From: Gnetum montanum
Taxonomy: Eukaryota; Streptophyta; Gnetopsida; Gnetales; Gnetaceae
Direction of reading: 5' to 3'
Length of the DNA: 29,709 nt
Assembly: GCA_015680685.1 (NCBI GenBank)
Contig: MNCI01037719.1
Span: 264,689-294,397, forward strand
Below the pieces are notes generated by a model. It was not told where the DNA came from. It was given only the letters and a program-made list of their open reading frames with translations, and did not search any database. Made by a program: the position numbers and the translations under genes. Shown here piece by piece: positions 1 through 10,840 of the stretch (within the stretch, counting starts at the first letter, position 1; the number at the start of each line of letters is the position of its first letter).

Positions 1-633
1 CCTACAGGCTATTCTCCCTATGAGTTAGTGTATGGGAAACTACCAAAGCTCCCTATACAGAATGAGCTCCGTACACTATCCATGGCTTGCAACCTTCACA
101 TGGACCTCGACCTAGCACAAAAACAATGGTTGGCAACTCTGAACATGCTAGACGAGAATAGATTGGTTGCACTATTGTTAAATGAGTTGCACAAGGCACA
201 TAGTAAACAGCGTCATGACTTAAGAATTCGAAGGTTTAGGTACCAACCAAGAGACAAGGTCCTTTACTGGAATCCTACACATGTACCACAGCATACAAAA
301 TTTCAAACATTGTGAGAAGGATCCTATATTATTCATACAACCTTCCCCTCTGGAGCCATGATGATATACAAGCCTAATAGCCCAGATAAAGGTTATTGGT
401 TAATGTACAATAAACAAAACCTTTCTGTGAAGCAAAAACAGCCAGTACAAATTACACCTCTGCTAGTGGGCAACCTCGCTCTCTATTTCGGATCTCTCCC
501 TTGCAATTCAATCATGGGGGAGATGGCCACCTATGCTAATCATTGGAAGCCCTTAGTCTTTTTGATTTTTGTTTTACACATTTTTGTTTTACAGTTTTTG
601 TTTTGCACATTTTTGTTTTACAAATTTCTTTAA
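1..633 (+). pseudogene. Element A pol, integrase C-terminal region (5' end outside window)
   Basis: Frame 1 is open from the window edge and reads through the integrase C-terminal part. It has the SPYELVYGK box at residues 5-13, the LDENR...LNELH helix, a basic stretch RHDLRIRRFRYQPRDKVLYW, then a GPY-like module (KFQTL, stop, EGSYIIH). The only break is a TGA at 313-315, where the family has Trp (TGG), so a single G-to-A change explains it. After the stop the same frame stays open to 633 and ends in a hydrophobic, T-rich tail holding GEMATYANH, which is also found in element C as GEMATHANH. Integrase inserts the cDNA into chromosomes. This copy cannot be judged complete because the catalytic core is outside the window. 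Confidence 0.85.
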
Positions 634-2437
634 CTTTTCTTGTTTTTGTTTCACAACATCATTATACTTTTCCATTTTTGTTTGTGTGTTACCTACCTTG
701 TAAGTTTGTCACCTAATAAGTGTTCTTCACGATGGTATGAATTGTTTTTCTATTTGATTGCTAATGTTTGGTTTTTACCTTTAAGTCATGATGTTGATAC
801 TAAGGTATGTTCTTTTGATATGGCAGGCAATGAGTTCACTTCATCCATTCATCCACAAAGTCTATGGTCTCTCTTGGCTTGGCAATGTATAGTCCCTTTC
901 TAATAAGAATTTTAATGAATCAGTGACTGGGTATCTCTCAAACTAAGGAAGGACTCAAGGTTTGAAAAGGGTGTGACTTCAAGGGAACTTGATGCATTTG
1001 TGTTGGCCATTCTCTTGGGTGCTTCGATGTTTTCTTCTTGAGTTTTCTTATCATTTCGACGTTACCCAATTATCGGGAAGCTGAGTCAATAAAAATAAGA
1101 AGTCTTTGCATGGTGTGGTTCTCACGCATAAAAACACAAAACAAAAAAAAACAATAAAGAGAAGAAAAGAAAAAAAGTGAGAATTCAAAGCACACCCCTT
1201 AGACAAAATAATCCCTTGGGCTACAAGCACTGGTTATGGAACAAAAATAAAAATGTTCCCTCTAACTAAGGCCCTTCTCGCTTCCCACTCCTCATTTGTT
1301 TCATCGGAATGGTGGTGGCTCTTGGGGAAGGCATTCTTGTTATTTAAGTGGATGGATTGGCCGAATGCATTGATGCGAAGTCATTGGATGTGGTTGGTTT
1401 GAGGCCAGATTTGGAATGAGATTTGCCAAGTCACATTAATCATGAAATCCACAAGGGGATGTACACCACCTTGTTCTTGGGATTCCATTCCATTCTCTTC
1501 TCTCCACCCTTCTCTCCATTGTTCACCTCATTGCTGATTGTATCATTAGTATATATTTTGGTAGATAGATTGTTTTCTTTTTGGTAAATTCTCATGGTTA
1601 AGACTTTAACTCTTGTTCCAAGGGACATTCCCAGAGCCTACGGACTCTTTGAATGTGGGTTTGTCAAGGCATTAACGGCATGAGCCTGCTTTGGGGAGGA
1701 CCCACTAACATTCCTATTTGGTACGCCAGTTAATTTCTTTTCCCTAACATTTTTGCAATCTATTTTATTTTGTTCATTTCCATCTTGACATCCATTTCAT
1801 CGATGTCCTAGTTGTCTCTTTTTCTCCATCTTCTTGTTCTTATTCTTTCTCCATTCTATCGCTACCAGAGGTTCGTGATTAGTCATGGGGGTACAGGGCC
1901 CATTTTTTTCGATTTTCTCCTAACCCCTACACCTTTGGTAGTCATCATTAATATATCTCTAGATCCGTAATCAACAATAGCACAACCCAGCCAATGGACT
2001 TTTCACCGTAGCAAGGTATCAACTACATTGAAATTCATGTACCCTTGCTAATATAAGACTGTGTTGTGTGTGCAGATGGCGATCATGCAACAATGAACCG
2101 AATCTAAAAGGAACACTTGGAATGGAACAGTGCTGAAGCAGCTATGCAAGAAATAAGATCGATGGTGCACTTACGGATGGACAACGAAAGGCGTAATCTT
2201 GGCATTGGCAGCAGCAAAAATTTCTTTCTCTCTTTCTTTCTTAGCTGCCAAATGAGGCCTGATGTCAATGTAATAAGGTGTTCACCCTTGTTGTCATGAA
2301 CACCAGTTTTGTTGTGTCTTGTAATGATGATCCGTTCACATGTCATCCCATTAGTTCCATTTGAGTCAATAATCCCATACCTTCCTGATATTATTGTAAG
2401 GAACTCGAGGACGAGTTTTCATTTAGTCATGGGGGTA
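634..2437 (+). other. Element A non-coding region between pol and 3' LTR
   Basis: No convincing reading frame occurs here. The short open frames at 1440-1628, 2104-2346 and 2117-2299 match no family. The stretch has counterparts in element C on the minus strand: the poly-T/ACA-rich tract after pol, a block near 1100-1260 resembling C around 7700-7860, and a TC-rich block near 1480-1520 that mirrors C's GA repeat at about 7495-7510. It ends in a conserved segment (about 2365-2437) shared with elements B and C. Athila-type elements often carry an env-like frame here, but none is recognisable in this copy. Confidence 0.6.
2403..2437 (+). promoter_or_regulatory. Pre-LTR conserved box and polypurine tract of element A
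   Basis: The sequence CTCGAGGACGAGTTTT, then TCATGGGGGTA, ends directly at the LTR start TGATG. The same arrangement precedes the LTR in element B (4210-4242) and, on the minus strand, in element C (6736-6772). The G-run is the expected priming site for plus-strand DNA synthesis in reverse transcription. A similar GAGGACGAG...GGGG block is known in front of the 3' LTR of many plant Ty3/gypsy elements. Confidence 0.75.
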
Positions 2438-3284
2438 TGATGGGATGTGATATCGTGGCCATCACGATATCGCATCCCACACAATATCGCATCCCACGCG
2501 ATATCATGTCCTCCCCTACGATATCACGTACGTGATATCACGGTACGTCATCATATCTATAAATAAGAGGTGGCTCTCCCTTGTTTTCCATTCTAGGCCT
2601 AGACCGTAGTGAAACTTTGGAAGTTTTTCCACTCCAGAGATAGATTAATTTCCATGTGCCCGTAGTAAGAACTCCAGAGTGAACGGATCTTTATTTGAGC
2701 AGACATTATACCTGAACACAAAATTGTATATGGCAATAAAGACAAGCTTCTTGGATAAACCTTGTAGTGCATGGAATAGGCTAATTAGGATTTTATTTAT
2801 AGTTATTTATTATCTGTTATTTAAATGTTTTATTAGTTATTAAATATTTCTCTACCCTTCTCTCCTAGTTAAGTGCCTCAATAAGACCACTTCGAGCACG
2901 TGCATTACGCTTGGTGATCCCAACAACGATTAGCGTTTGGTAGCCAAGGTTGCATCGGTTTAGGGTGTGGATGGTAAGTGGGAACAAATGCTGACGCTAG
3001 GTTAATTTAGACTTAGTTCATTAGTTAGAGTTAGTTAATTATTCTCTTCACCCTTCACCTTGTTAGCATAGGAGATAAAACATAAAAAGATATAAAAATC
3101 ATATACCTCAGACTTACTTAACCACACACCGTGACAACTACAAGTAAGTCTGGGAAGACAAAGGATGATTAACCCTAAGTGTTCCATGAGGCGTGTAGGC
3201 ACTTAGTTTGTAGAGTTCGACCAGATCGCGCATGCTACCCTCATATTCATATGGTTGAGTGTAGGGGTACCTCACCACTCATCA
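2438..3284 (+). repeat. LTR of element A (3' LTR)
   Basis: An 847-bp LTR bounded by TGATG and CATCA, with the polypurine tract immediately upstream. The U3 part is rich in GATATC palindromes (2449-2539). A TATA box (TATAAATA) lies at 2558-2565, followed by a transcribed part that includes a conserved GTGCCCGTAG stretch. Its 3' end (about 3060-3284) is the same family as the minus-strand LTR at 29464-29709. Its U3/R region is the same family as the plus-strand LTR at 29091-29463. Confidence 0.88.
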
Positions 3285-4242
3285 GCCATGATAAGTAAGG
3301 AAAATGATAAAGAATCATAAGTAACTAAAAGATATAACACCTAAGGGATTCCTTTTTTGCAATCGTAATAAGATAAGAACTTGATCTAACCAAGGGTATG
3401 AGCAAGATAAAGAACTATTAAGAATTGATAGGAACACCCTAATAATTTCAAATCCTTGGTAATTGCTAATGGCCTCAAAGAGGATACCAAAAGGAGGACC
3501 TTCACAACACAGGAGCAAAAAAGTAAAAGGTCATGGAAGAGGCTGAGTAGGGGAACAAACCCCACAAGTAAGACATGTAGAGAAGGAGGCTCAATCATAT
3601 AACATTCATCAAGAAACTCCTACTACAAAGCACTCAGCCCAAGAAGAGGTAGAAATTCCACAAGCACCTAACCAATGATAGTGCCTCACACTGTCACTGA
3701 ATTGCCTCTAGGCCATCTAAGAAGATCAATCATGTCCATAATCATCATGGAATTGAATTTTGGTCCCTTAATGAAATTTTCTTCAAAATTTTTGAAGAAG
3801 CAACTCCAAGAGTCTCCATTATGGCTCACACTAACCAACAACGGTGAATGAAACTTAGGAGAAATCTACTAATTTTGGTAGAACAAATAGGTTGATGCTA
3901 TAGTGAAAATTAAAGGAGTCTTTATGTCATAATTAGTAGAGATGACATATGGAAAAAGAAGACAAGGACAGAAGAGGAGAAACTTTCCAGAAGCCTAATG
4001 ACAAAGGGAAGAAGTTGATAGAAGAGCCACCACCACCCAAAATATGAACTACATCAAGCCACTTCAAATTTTGTTTTTGTTTTATCATGGAATTGTGTCA
4101 TTTTTGTACACACCACTATGACACTCAAAGTCAGTCAGTAGTTAGAGTTAGTCAGTAATCCCATACCTTCAGAATATTTTGTAAGGAACTTATTCCTCCT
4201 TTTATTCACTCAAGGACAAGTTTTTAGTCAGTCATGGGGGTA
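3285..4242 (+). mobile_element. Element B: internal 3' remnant of a related Ty3/gypsy element
   Basis: This stretch lies between the LTR of A and a second, diverged LTR. Its last 150 bases (about 4080-4242) are clearly homologous to the pre-LTR end of elements A and C: the shared AATCCCATACCTTC block, the GGACAAG box and the TCATGGGGGTA tract. Upstream, a short open run from 3470 begins MASKRIPKGGPSQHRSKKVK, basic like a gag N-terminus, but stops follow quickly and I cannot assign it. The short open frames at 3315-3598 on the minus strand match nothing. The likely reading is that A inserted into B, leaving only B's 3' end visible. Confidence 0.65.
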
Positions 4243-5212
4243 TGATGAATCATCAGTTGGCTAGGATATTGTTAATGCTACATCGCATTTGCAATATCAT
4301 TGACATTATATTATATAAGTTTGACAAAAATTCAAATTTTGGTTGGTTACAATATTGAAGCTTTGATATTGGAGTCATGATATTACATATTCGATATTGG
4401 ATTACATGCTACGTTATCTGATATTCGATATCAAGAGATGTGTGCCTACCTATAAATATAATAGGTAGGTGCATGATCTGAAGAAATTTCATTCCATCCT
4501 TTGGTAAACTCTTACAGTTTCATTTCGTAGTTTTCACAATAAAGTGAATGCCTACAATGTGGTATTGAGCAGTTGTACGAAATCTTTATTTAAGTGAAGT
4601 GTACTTGGGCATAGTTCATGTCTAGAAATAAAGATCGAGATTACTTTTCAACATTGCAACATTCACTTAGTCTTATTGTTTTACTTAGCATAGTTTTTAC
4701 TACTTTCTTAGTTTAATCATTTATGTTTCCAAGTACTTTACTTTCTTGTTCATTAGTAAAGCAGAATGAGTACAACTGGTTTTGAACATTTAAGTGTAAT
4801 CATTTGGTAATCTCAGTAGTGTTATTGCTTGGTTTTCCCAATAGCATAATGCTTGGTAATCCTAGTAACCATTACATGAGCCCAAGATGTGTATGATAAG
4901 TCAAGACCAAATGCTCATCGCTCTAGGCTAGTTTAGATTTATCTTCTTGCTATTAGTTAGATTAAATAATTAGTTTCTCCATTACTGTCAAGATTAGCAT
5001 AAGGCCATAACAACATCAATTATCATATGCCTCACTTTGGACTAAACCATACGTGATAAAGCTACCACTAGTCCAAGTGGGAAGACAATGTTCTATGATC
5101 AATGCTTAATAACCTAAATGCCACAACTAGTCCCATCCACAAAATTCGACCAAATCGTGCATGAACACTTGTGATTGATATGGTTGGGCATAGGGGTACC
5201 TACCACTCATCA
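4243..5212 (+). repeat. LTR of element B (3' LTR)
   Basis: A 970-bp LTR running from TGATGAATCATCAG to ACTCATCA, with TATAAATA at 4451-4458. The outer 100 bases at the 3' end resemble those of the other LTRs here, but the middle is clearly diverged from the element A LTR. It is therefore a separate subfamily and not A's partner LTR. The following five bases are ATAAT and then LINE sequence begins, so B inserted into an older RTE LINE. Confidence 0.82.
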
Positions 5213-5690
5213 ATAATAATGATAAATAAGTATGAACTAAGTGAAGATCCTTAACATAGATCTACTGTGATTGAAAAATTAGATGTTGTTTCATAAGTTG
5301 TTCTAATTTTAGTGGTAGCTCCCTCATACATGTCTTGAATTACTTTAGTATATTTATTAGGGATATTTTTCCTACACAAGATTGGTCAAATAATATCTAT
5401 AGGCACTCTATCGTATGCTTTTTTCAAATTAATGAAGATCATATATAGATATTTTCTATGTTTTCTAAATTTCTCCATCAATTGATATATCAAGAAAATA
5501 GCCTCTATAGTATATCTCCTTGGCATAAATCCAAATTGATTTTATGATACTACTCATTCAAGTCTAAAATGCTACTCTATGAATCTCTCTCTCAAAGCTT
5601 CTTAAAGTAGCTCATTAGCTTGATTACTTTATAGTTTGCACAATTTTCTACGTCTCTTTTATTTTTGTAAATGGGAATAACAGAGCTAAA
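5213..5690 (-). pseudogene. RTE-type LINE reverse transcriptase fragment
   Basis: Read on the minus strand, this stretch gives the middle of a non-LTR reverse transcriptase. The pieces in order are IPIYKNKRDVENCANY, KLMS (the NYRGIKLMS box), NQFGFMP.R.TIEAIF, then MIFINLKKAYDRVP (the FIDLEKAYD box, first catalytic Asp changed to Asn), and DMYEGATTKIRT followed by GSSLSSYLF. These are the standard motifs of plant RTE-clade LINEs. Stops and frameshifts interrupt it, and one stop falls in the QGS box. It is cut at 5212 by the LTR of element B. The family makes the enzyme for target-primed reverse transcription; this copy is dead. Confidence 0.85.
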
Positions 5691-5869
5691 AACAAAAATA
5701 TAGCTATATTCCTAGCAACAATGTTATTTGTATTTGACTTTATACATTGTACATTTAAGTATTATGATGATGAATTCAAATTATAATTAAATTATAATTA
5801 AACTGTACAACCAAATAAATTTAGATTGGATTTTGAGTTTTAGACCCTTGGATCTATCAATATGATAAT
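5691..5869. other. AT-rich spacer left of element C
   Basis: I recognise no gene here. A short repeated ATTATAATTAA motif lies near 5780-5805. The last five bases, ATAAT, are the left target duplication of element C. Confidence 0.5.
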
Positions 5870-6735
5870 TGATGAGTGACAAGGTATCCCTACGCCCAAC
5901 CATACGAATCACTAAGGCGTTACACGCGATTTGGTTGAATTCTATGGACCTATAGTTATCTCGTACACTAGTTTCTCTAGGAAGTGAAACGACAATGAGA
6001 ACATTCGTTGTCTTCCCAACTACACTTGTAATGCTCAAGGGTATTGTTTAAGTGTAATTGAGATATATGAATTTTTGTCACTTTATATTTTATGGATGTA
6101 ACCGCCTATAATAAAAATAAGGGTAGAGTAGATTGAAAACTAATGTCTATTTCCTATCTAGCTTAACACAAGTAACCACCCCACTTTCTTGGACACATCC
6201 TAAACACATATAACATTGCTGGGCTACCAAATGTTAAGCATTACTAGGTTACTAAGTACTATATGAATCCTTAAAGTGGTCATGCTTATGTTCATTAACT
6301 ACTAGAAACAAATTGTTTAATTCAAATGAATTAAAATAAAGAGTGAGAATGTAAAATGCATTAAAGGAAATATTAAGCTATTCTTAGTGCTACAAGGATT
6401 GTCAAAAGAGTTTGTTTTATTCTCGTCACACTACTGCACTTAGGTACATCAATGCTTGAACAAAGAATCGTACATACTTTAGACTCCTTTTGCGAGCACT
6501 TAGAAAATATTCTAACTCTGAGGAAAATAAATGGCAAGATCTTCGCTACTCTAACTAAGAATAACCAAAAACTAACTCAAAACGGGAGCCTAGGTGTGGT
6601 ATTTATAGACCTAGGGTAGATGCTCTGATGCCACTTATGCGATGTCGCATCAAGACCGCAATGTCACATACACAATGTTGCAGCTCTGATGTTGTGTACT
6701 CGACATTAGGGCCAACACAAAATGGTGGTTCATCA
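5870..6735 (-). repeat. 3' LTR of element C (left)
   Basis: An 866-bp LTR with TGATG...CATCA ends. Read on the minus strand, a TATA box (TATAAATA) lies at 6600-6607, and U3 (6608-6735) holds repeated CATCAGAGC-like and GACATCGCA-like words. The polypurine tract (minus-strand TGGGGGTA) adjoins at 6736. Its partner is the right LTR at 12888-13600. Confidence 0.9.
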
Positions 6736-8520
6736 TACCCCCACAATTGAATGAAAACTTGTCCTCAAGTGAAGAAGAAGAGGAACAAGTTCATTACAAC
6801 ATATATTGGGTAGGTATGGGATTATTGACTAACATTACAAATTAACTCAAATAAAATAGATAAACTTTAAGTGCCCAAGTGTACAAAATTACAATTTTTA
6901 CAAAATGGGATGTTCATGAAAAGAGAAGTGAACACCCTGGATATCATTGACATCCAACACCTCTTGGCAGTAGGAGAATGAGAGAGAGAGAGGAGATCCA
7001 ACAAGCATGAACGATTCTCCTTGTGTTGGATTGTTACATCATCCTTGGTGAAGATAGTCTTGCTTCTAGCCCATGCTTCCCACTATAATCACAACAAAAT
7101 CATGAATTAGTATGTAAATTGTAACACATAGTGGTTAAATGCCTTGTCTTATTGATGGTTACACTTGGCTAGGTTGTGATTGTGGTTGATTGGTTCCTTG
7201 AGTAGTGTTAGTGGGAAGGTTGATAGATATGGTTAATTCAATTAAGTGGTCCATTAAACTAACCCAACCAAAAGATATGCAAGTGGGTCCTTCCCAAAGT
7301 AAGCATAGGCCTTTTATGCCCTTGCATAACTTCAAACCAAAGAGTACATGGGCTTGGTAGATGATTAATGGTTACAAAAGTTAAGTACAAAAACCCAGAA
7401 GATACTAACTACGAATTTCAACATATCAAACTAGGACATTGAACCAACACATGAAACTGGCAGTGAGGTGAGACATGGAAAGCATAGATGGATGAGAGAG
7501 AGAGAGAGTGGAATGGAGTTCCTAATTATGATCACATGAAGTCCCTTGTGGATTTTGGAGTTAAATGACTTGATAGAATCCATCCTTAGTCAAGACCAAA
7601 ACCAACCACATTTAATGACTTTGCATCAACATTCTAAGACTAATCCATCCCCTGAGACACAAGAGTGCTCCCAAAAAACAACCACTGTTACTTATTAGAG
7701 AAGAAGTAGGAAGTGAAAAATGGCCTTAGTTAGAGGGGATTGGTCCCATAACCAATGCTTGTAGCCTATTTATTCTATTTAAGGGGCGTGCTTTAAATTC
7801 CCATCATTTTTTCTTGCTTTTTTTTTTTTGAAATGGGAACCACACCATGGAAAGACACATGCATTTATTTTGTCTAAGGGGTGTGCTTTGAATTCCCATC
7901 ATTTTATTTTATTTTTTTTAATCAGAACCATACCATGTAAAGGCACATGCATGTATTTTGTCTAAGGGATGTGCTTTGAATCCTTGTCATTTTTTTTATA
8001 AGAATTACACCATGCAAGTACTCATTCAATTTCCTTTATTGCATGGCATGGAATGGTAAGAAGTCTATGAAAACACACATGCACCCAGGCAAATAGAAAA
8101 TCACAAAGAATATCGAATTCCCTTGAAGCCACACCTTGTTCAAACCTTTGAATCATTCCCAATTTAAAAAACTACCAAAGTCACAAATTTATTAAAGTTT
8201 TATTAATGAAAAAGGGACTGCATGTTTCCAAAATAAGGAAAACCATAGAGTTTGTGGATAGGTGGATGTTGTGGACTCACTACCTATTACATGAAAAGAA
8301 ACCATGTGCTAATTATTTGTAACGAAATTCAAAGCTAGAAACCATAAACCAACACTCAAATAAAAATAGTAGTAATACCACCATCAAGTAACACATTACC
8401 AATGTACTTGGCACTTATTAACAAAAAGTTAGAAAATCACACCAAATAAAAGAAAATATAACAAAAAGTGTAAAATATTCAAGAAATAGCAAATATACTA
8501 ACAATGGTGTAAAACAAAAA
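6736..8520 (-). other. Element C non-coding 3' region
   Basis: This lies between the pol stop and the 3' LTR, with no supportable reading frame. It holds GA microsatellites (about 6978-6993 and 7494-7510), an imperfect tandem repeat (7781-8034), and the conserved pre-LTR segment shared with elements A and B (6736-6900). The organisation parallels element A 634-2437. A hydrophobic open frame at 8418-8657 is only the translation of an A/T-rich tract. Confidence 0.6.
7781..8034. repeat. Three imperfect tandem copies inside element C
   Basis: Units start at 7781, 7876 and 7964, each with AAGGG(G/A)YGTGCTTT at the front, a poly-T tract in the middle and ACCA(C/T)ACCATG followed by a GCATG word at the end. 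Periods are 95 and about 88 bases. Element A has only one copy of this block (about 1100-1210), so the expansion is specific to C. Confidence 0.75.
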
Positions 8521-9142
8521 TTAGAAAAGATTAATAACATAAAAGCAAAAAAGATGTGAAGGAAAGAATGTGTAAAACAAAAAGTTGTAAAATAAAAAAG
8601 TTTGAAAAACTGAGGAGTCACTTGTATGATTAGCATGAGTGGCCATCTCCCCCACAATTAAGTTGAGAGGAGGAGATTCGAAATATGGAGTGTGGTTATT
8701 CATTGGATGAGGTACTTGTTGTGTTAGCTAGCGTATGCTCATGGAAAGGTTTAATTTGTTGGATATTGACCAACTATATCTTGTTTGGGCTCTTAGGTTC
8801 ATAGATCATCATGGCCTCAGAAGGAAAAGTTTCGTAAATAATATAAGGTCCTTCCCCCAATGTTTGGAACTTAGTTCATTGAGGTACATGTATAGGATTC
8901 CAGTAGAGAACCTTATCTCCCAGTTGAAATTTCACTTTTCTAATTTTCAAGTCATGTTGCTTTTTGTTATAGGCATTGTGCAACTCATTAGATGATAAGG
9001 CTACTAATCGATTTTCGTCTAGCAGGTTGAGATTCATTAATCTTTCTTTTAAGGCTAGACTTAAGTCAAGGTCAAGGTGACAAGCTGTTGAAAGTGTACT
9101 GAGTTCCAATTGAATAGGAAGTGTTGGTAGTTTGCCGTACAT
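8521..9142 (-). pseudogene. Element C pol: integrase C-terminal part and pol tail
   Basis: On the minus strand from 9142 the frame reads MYGKLPTLPIQLELSTLS, LLDENRLVAL, then KVKFQLGDKVLYWNP, almost collinear with element A 28-300. Beyond 8876 the GPY-like module (FQTLGEGPYIIYETFPS) continues in another frame, and the tail with GEMATHANH ends near 8521. In retroviral-type integrases this C-terminal region binds DNA and helps select targets. Frame breaks near 8876 and 8700 make it non-functional. Confidence 0.85.
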
Positions 9143-9880
9143 AAGCTCATAGGGAGAGTAGCCTATAGGAAGTTTCCAAGTTGAGTAGTAGGCCGAAAGG
9201 GCATCATTGAGCTTCGTGCTCTAGTCCTTCCTATACTCGCTAACAATTCTTATTAGTATTCTTGTGATTTCCCTATTGGTAACCTCAACTTAACCATTAG
9301 CTTGGGGATGGTAAGGTGCTGTGAGTTTGTGTTCAACCCCCAAGCATTGCATGAGCTTTCAAAAAGTAGTGCCTGTAAAATGAGTTCCATTGTCAAAAAT
9401 TAATGCACATGGCACACCAAACTTGTTTATAACATTTTATTGTACAAACAGAGTAGTAGAAGAGGATGTATAGTCAATGATGGTTAATGCTTCTATCCAT
9501 TTTGTACAATAGTCAACAACGACTATGATGTATGCCTTTTCATTTGACATGAGCATGATGGGATCCATGAAATCAATGTCTTAAATGTCGAATGATTCTA
9601 ATAGTTGAATCCATTATTGAGGTTCTTTCATTCGATTAGTTATTCCACCATCTCATTGGCATTGTTCATACAAGCAGATGAAGTGGTGAGCATTCCTGAA
9701 GAGTGTTGGCTAGTAGTACCCTACCATAAGGATTTTAATGGTTGTGCATTTTCCACCATAGTGTTCTCCACAAAGACCTTCATGAACATCTTGGAGAACA
9801 CGTAGTTGATTAGCATCAAGGACACACCAACGAACTAGGTCATCAATGCACACCTTGTAGAGGTGTCTGTTGATCTCCAT
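9143..9880 (-). pseudogene. Element C integrase zinc-binding and catalytic core
   Basis: Minus-strand pieces in order: a zinc-finger-like stretch with HEGLCGEHYGGKCT and VGYYWPTLF, then FMDPIMLMSNEKAYIIVVVDY (catalytic Asp region), ALIFDNGTHFTG (second Asp) and YHPQANGxVEVTNREI (catalytic Glu). All three DDE residues can be located, but the pieces lie in different frames with stops between them. The zinc finger has lost its second CxxC cysteine (CMNNA). The enzyme would insert the element's cDNA into the genome. Confidence 0.82.
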
Positions 9881-10059
9881 GAAGTGCTTTACCTAGTGAA
9901 GAAACTATTATATCTTCCAGTGGTTCAACACTTATGGCATCTCTTGAGTGAGAAGATAGGTGAGAATGTTATCATACCATTTTAGCTTATTGGGCATTTG
10001 TTTAGTGATAGCCCTAGCAAAGAGGAGTTCATTAAGAAACTTATCAGAGAATGACTTTT

Positions 10060-10840
10060 GTCCTCTTTATCATCCCATCGCAACCGAGACAAGTGATTAG
10101 CAACCACATTCTCAGTTCCCTTTCAATCTATCATTGTAAGATCGAATTCCTGCAAGATCACCAACCATTGTATGACACGGGGGCTCACCATTGGCTTGTT
10201 CTTTAGGAAATGGATGGCACTGTTATCAATGTGCACAAACACCTTGTATCCAAGCACATAATGCCTGAACTTTTCTAGAGCAAACACCATTGCCATCAAT
10301 TATTTTTCTGTAGTGGTGTAGTTCAATTGTGCACCCACAATGCATCGACTAGTGCAGTGGATGTAGTATGGACATTTCTTATCGTCTAACTGCATCAACA
10401 TTGCTCCCAAGGCATAATTCAATGCATCTGTCATGATATGAAACGATTTAGACCAATTAAGTGCTTGTAGAATTGGAGCTTCTACAAGCCCTTCTTTCAG
10501 TTGTTGGAATGCTTTTTCATATTCTGGGGTCTAGACAAAAGGAGCATCTTTCTTTGTTAGCTTTACCAATGATTTTGCAATCTTATAGAAATTCTCTATG
10601 AATTGCTAGTAGTAGCCAATATGTCCAAGAAGTGATTGAACATCTTTAACTATTTCTAGCTGGCGGGTTATTCCTTGGATGACCCTTATTTTTTCAAGGT
10701 CCACCTCAATTCTTGCTTGCAAGATTTTGTGACATAGTACAATGCCCTCTTGGACCCTGAGATGACTTTTCTGCCAATTGAGCCATAAGTTAGTTTCGAC
10801 ACATCATTTTAGCACTTGCTCAAGGTAGTTTAGGGCTTAC
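10060..10840 (-). pseudogene. Element C RNase H and RT thumb/connection region
   Basis: On the minus strand the stretch reads LNWQKSHLRVQEGIVL, LLGHIGYY, APFV.TPEYEKAFQQLKEG, EAPILQALNW, then RNase H: TDALNYALGAML (first Asp), EK, stop, LMAMVFALEKFRHYVLG (catalytic Glu codon replaced by the stop), VHIDNSAIHFLK (Asp kept), and finally VVANHLSRL, where the family has ADHLSRL, so the last Asp has become Asn. RNase H removes the RNA strand after first-strand synthesis. With two of the four catalytic acids lost this copy is dead. Confidence 0.85.

Larger units (their letters stand above)
1..3284 (+). mobile_element. Element A: 3' part of an Athila/Tat-like Ty3/gypsy LTR retrotransposon
   Basis: This is the right-hand part of a plus-strand LTR retrotransposon whose 5' half lies outside the window. 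In order it holds the end of pol (integrase C-terminus), about 1.8 kb of non-coding 3' region, a polypurine motif (TCATGGGGGTA) and a complete 3' LTR. The long interval between pol and the 3' LTR is typical of the Athila/Tat lineage. The integrase end closely matches the integrase of element C in this window. The 5 bases after the LTR, GCCAT, should be the target duplication, but the left copy is out of view. It lies directly against element B, so it probably inserted into B's internal region. Confidence 0.85.

Noticed and set aside
2438-5212. A and B LTRs as a pair around a short non-autonomous element (3285-4242)
   Set aside because: The two LTRs differ strongly outside their ends, no primer-binding site follows 3284, and the A LTR has its own polypurine tract and pol upstream.
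8418-8703. Hydrophobic open frames resembling membrane proteins
   Set aside because: They translate an A/T-rich low-complexity tract at the pol end of element C; element A has the same tract (550-650).
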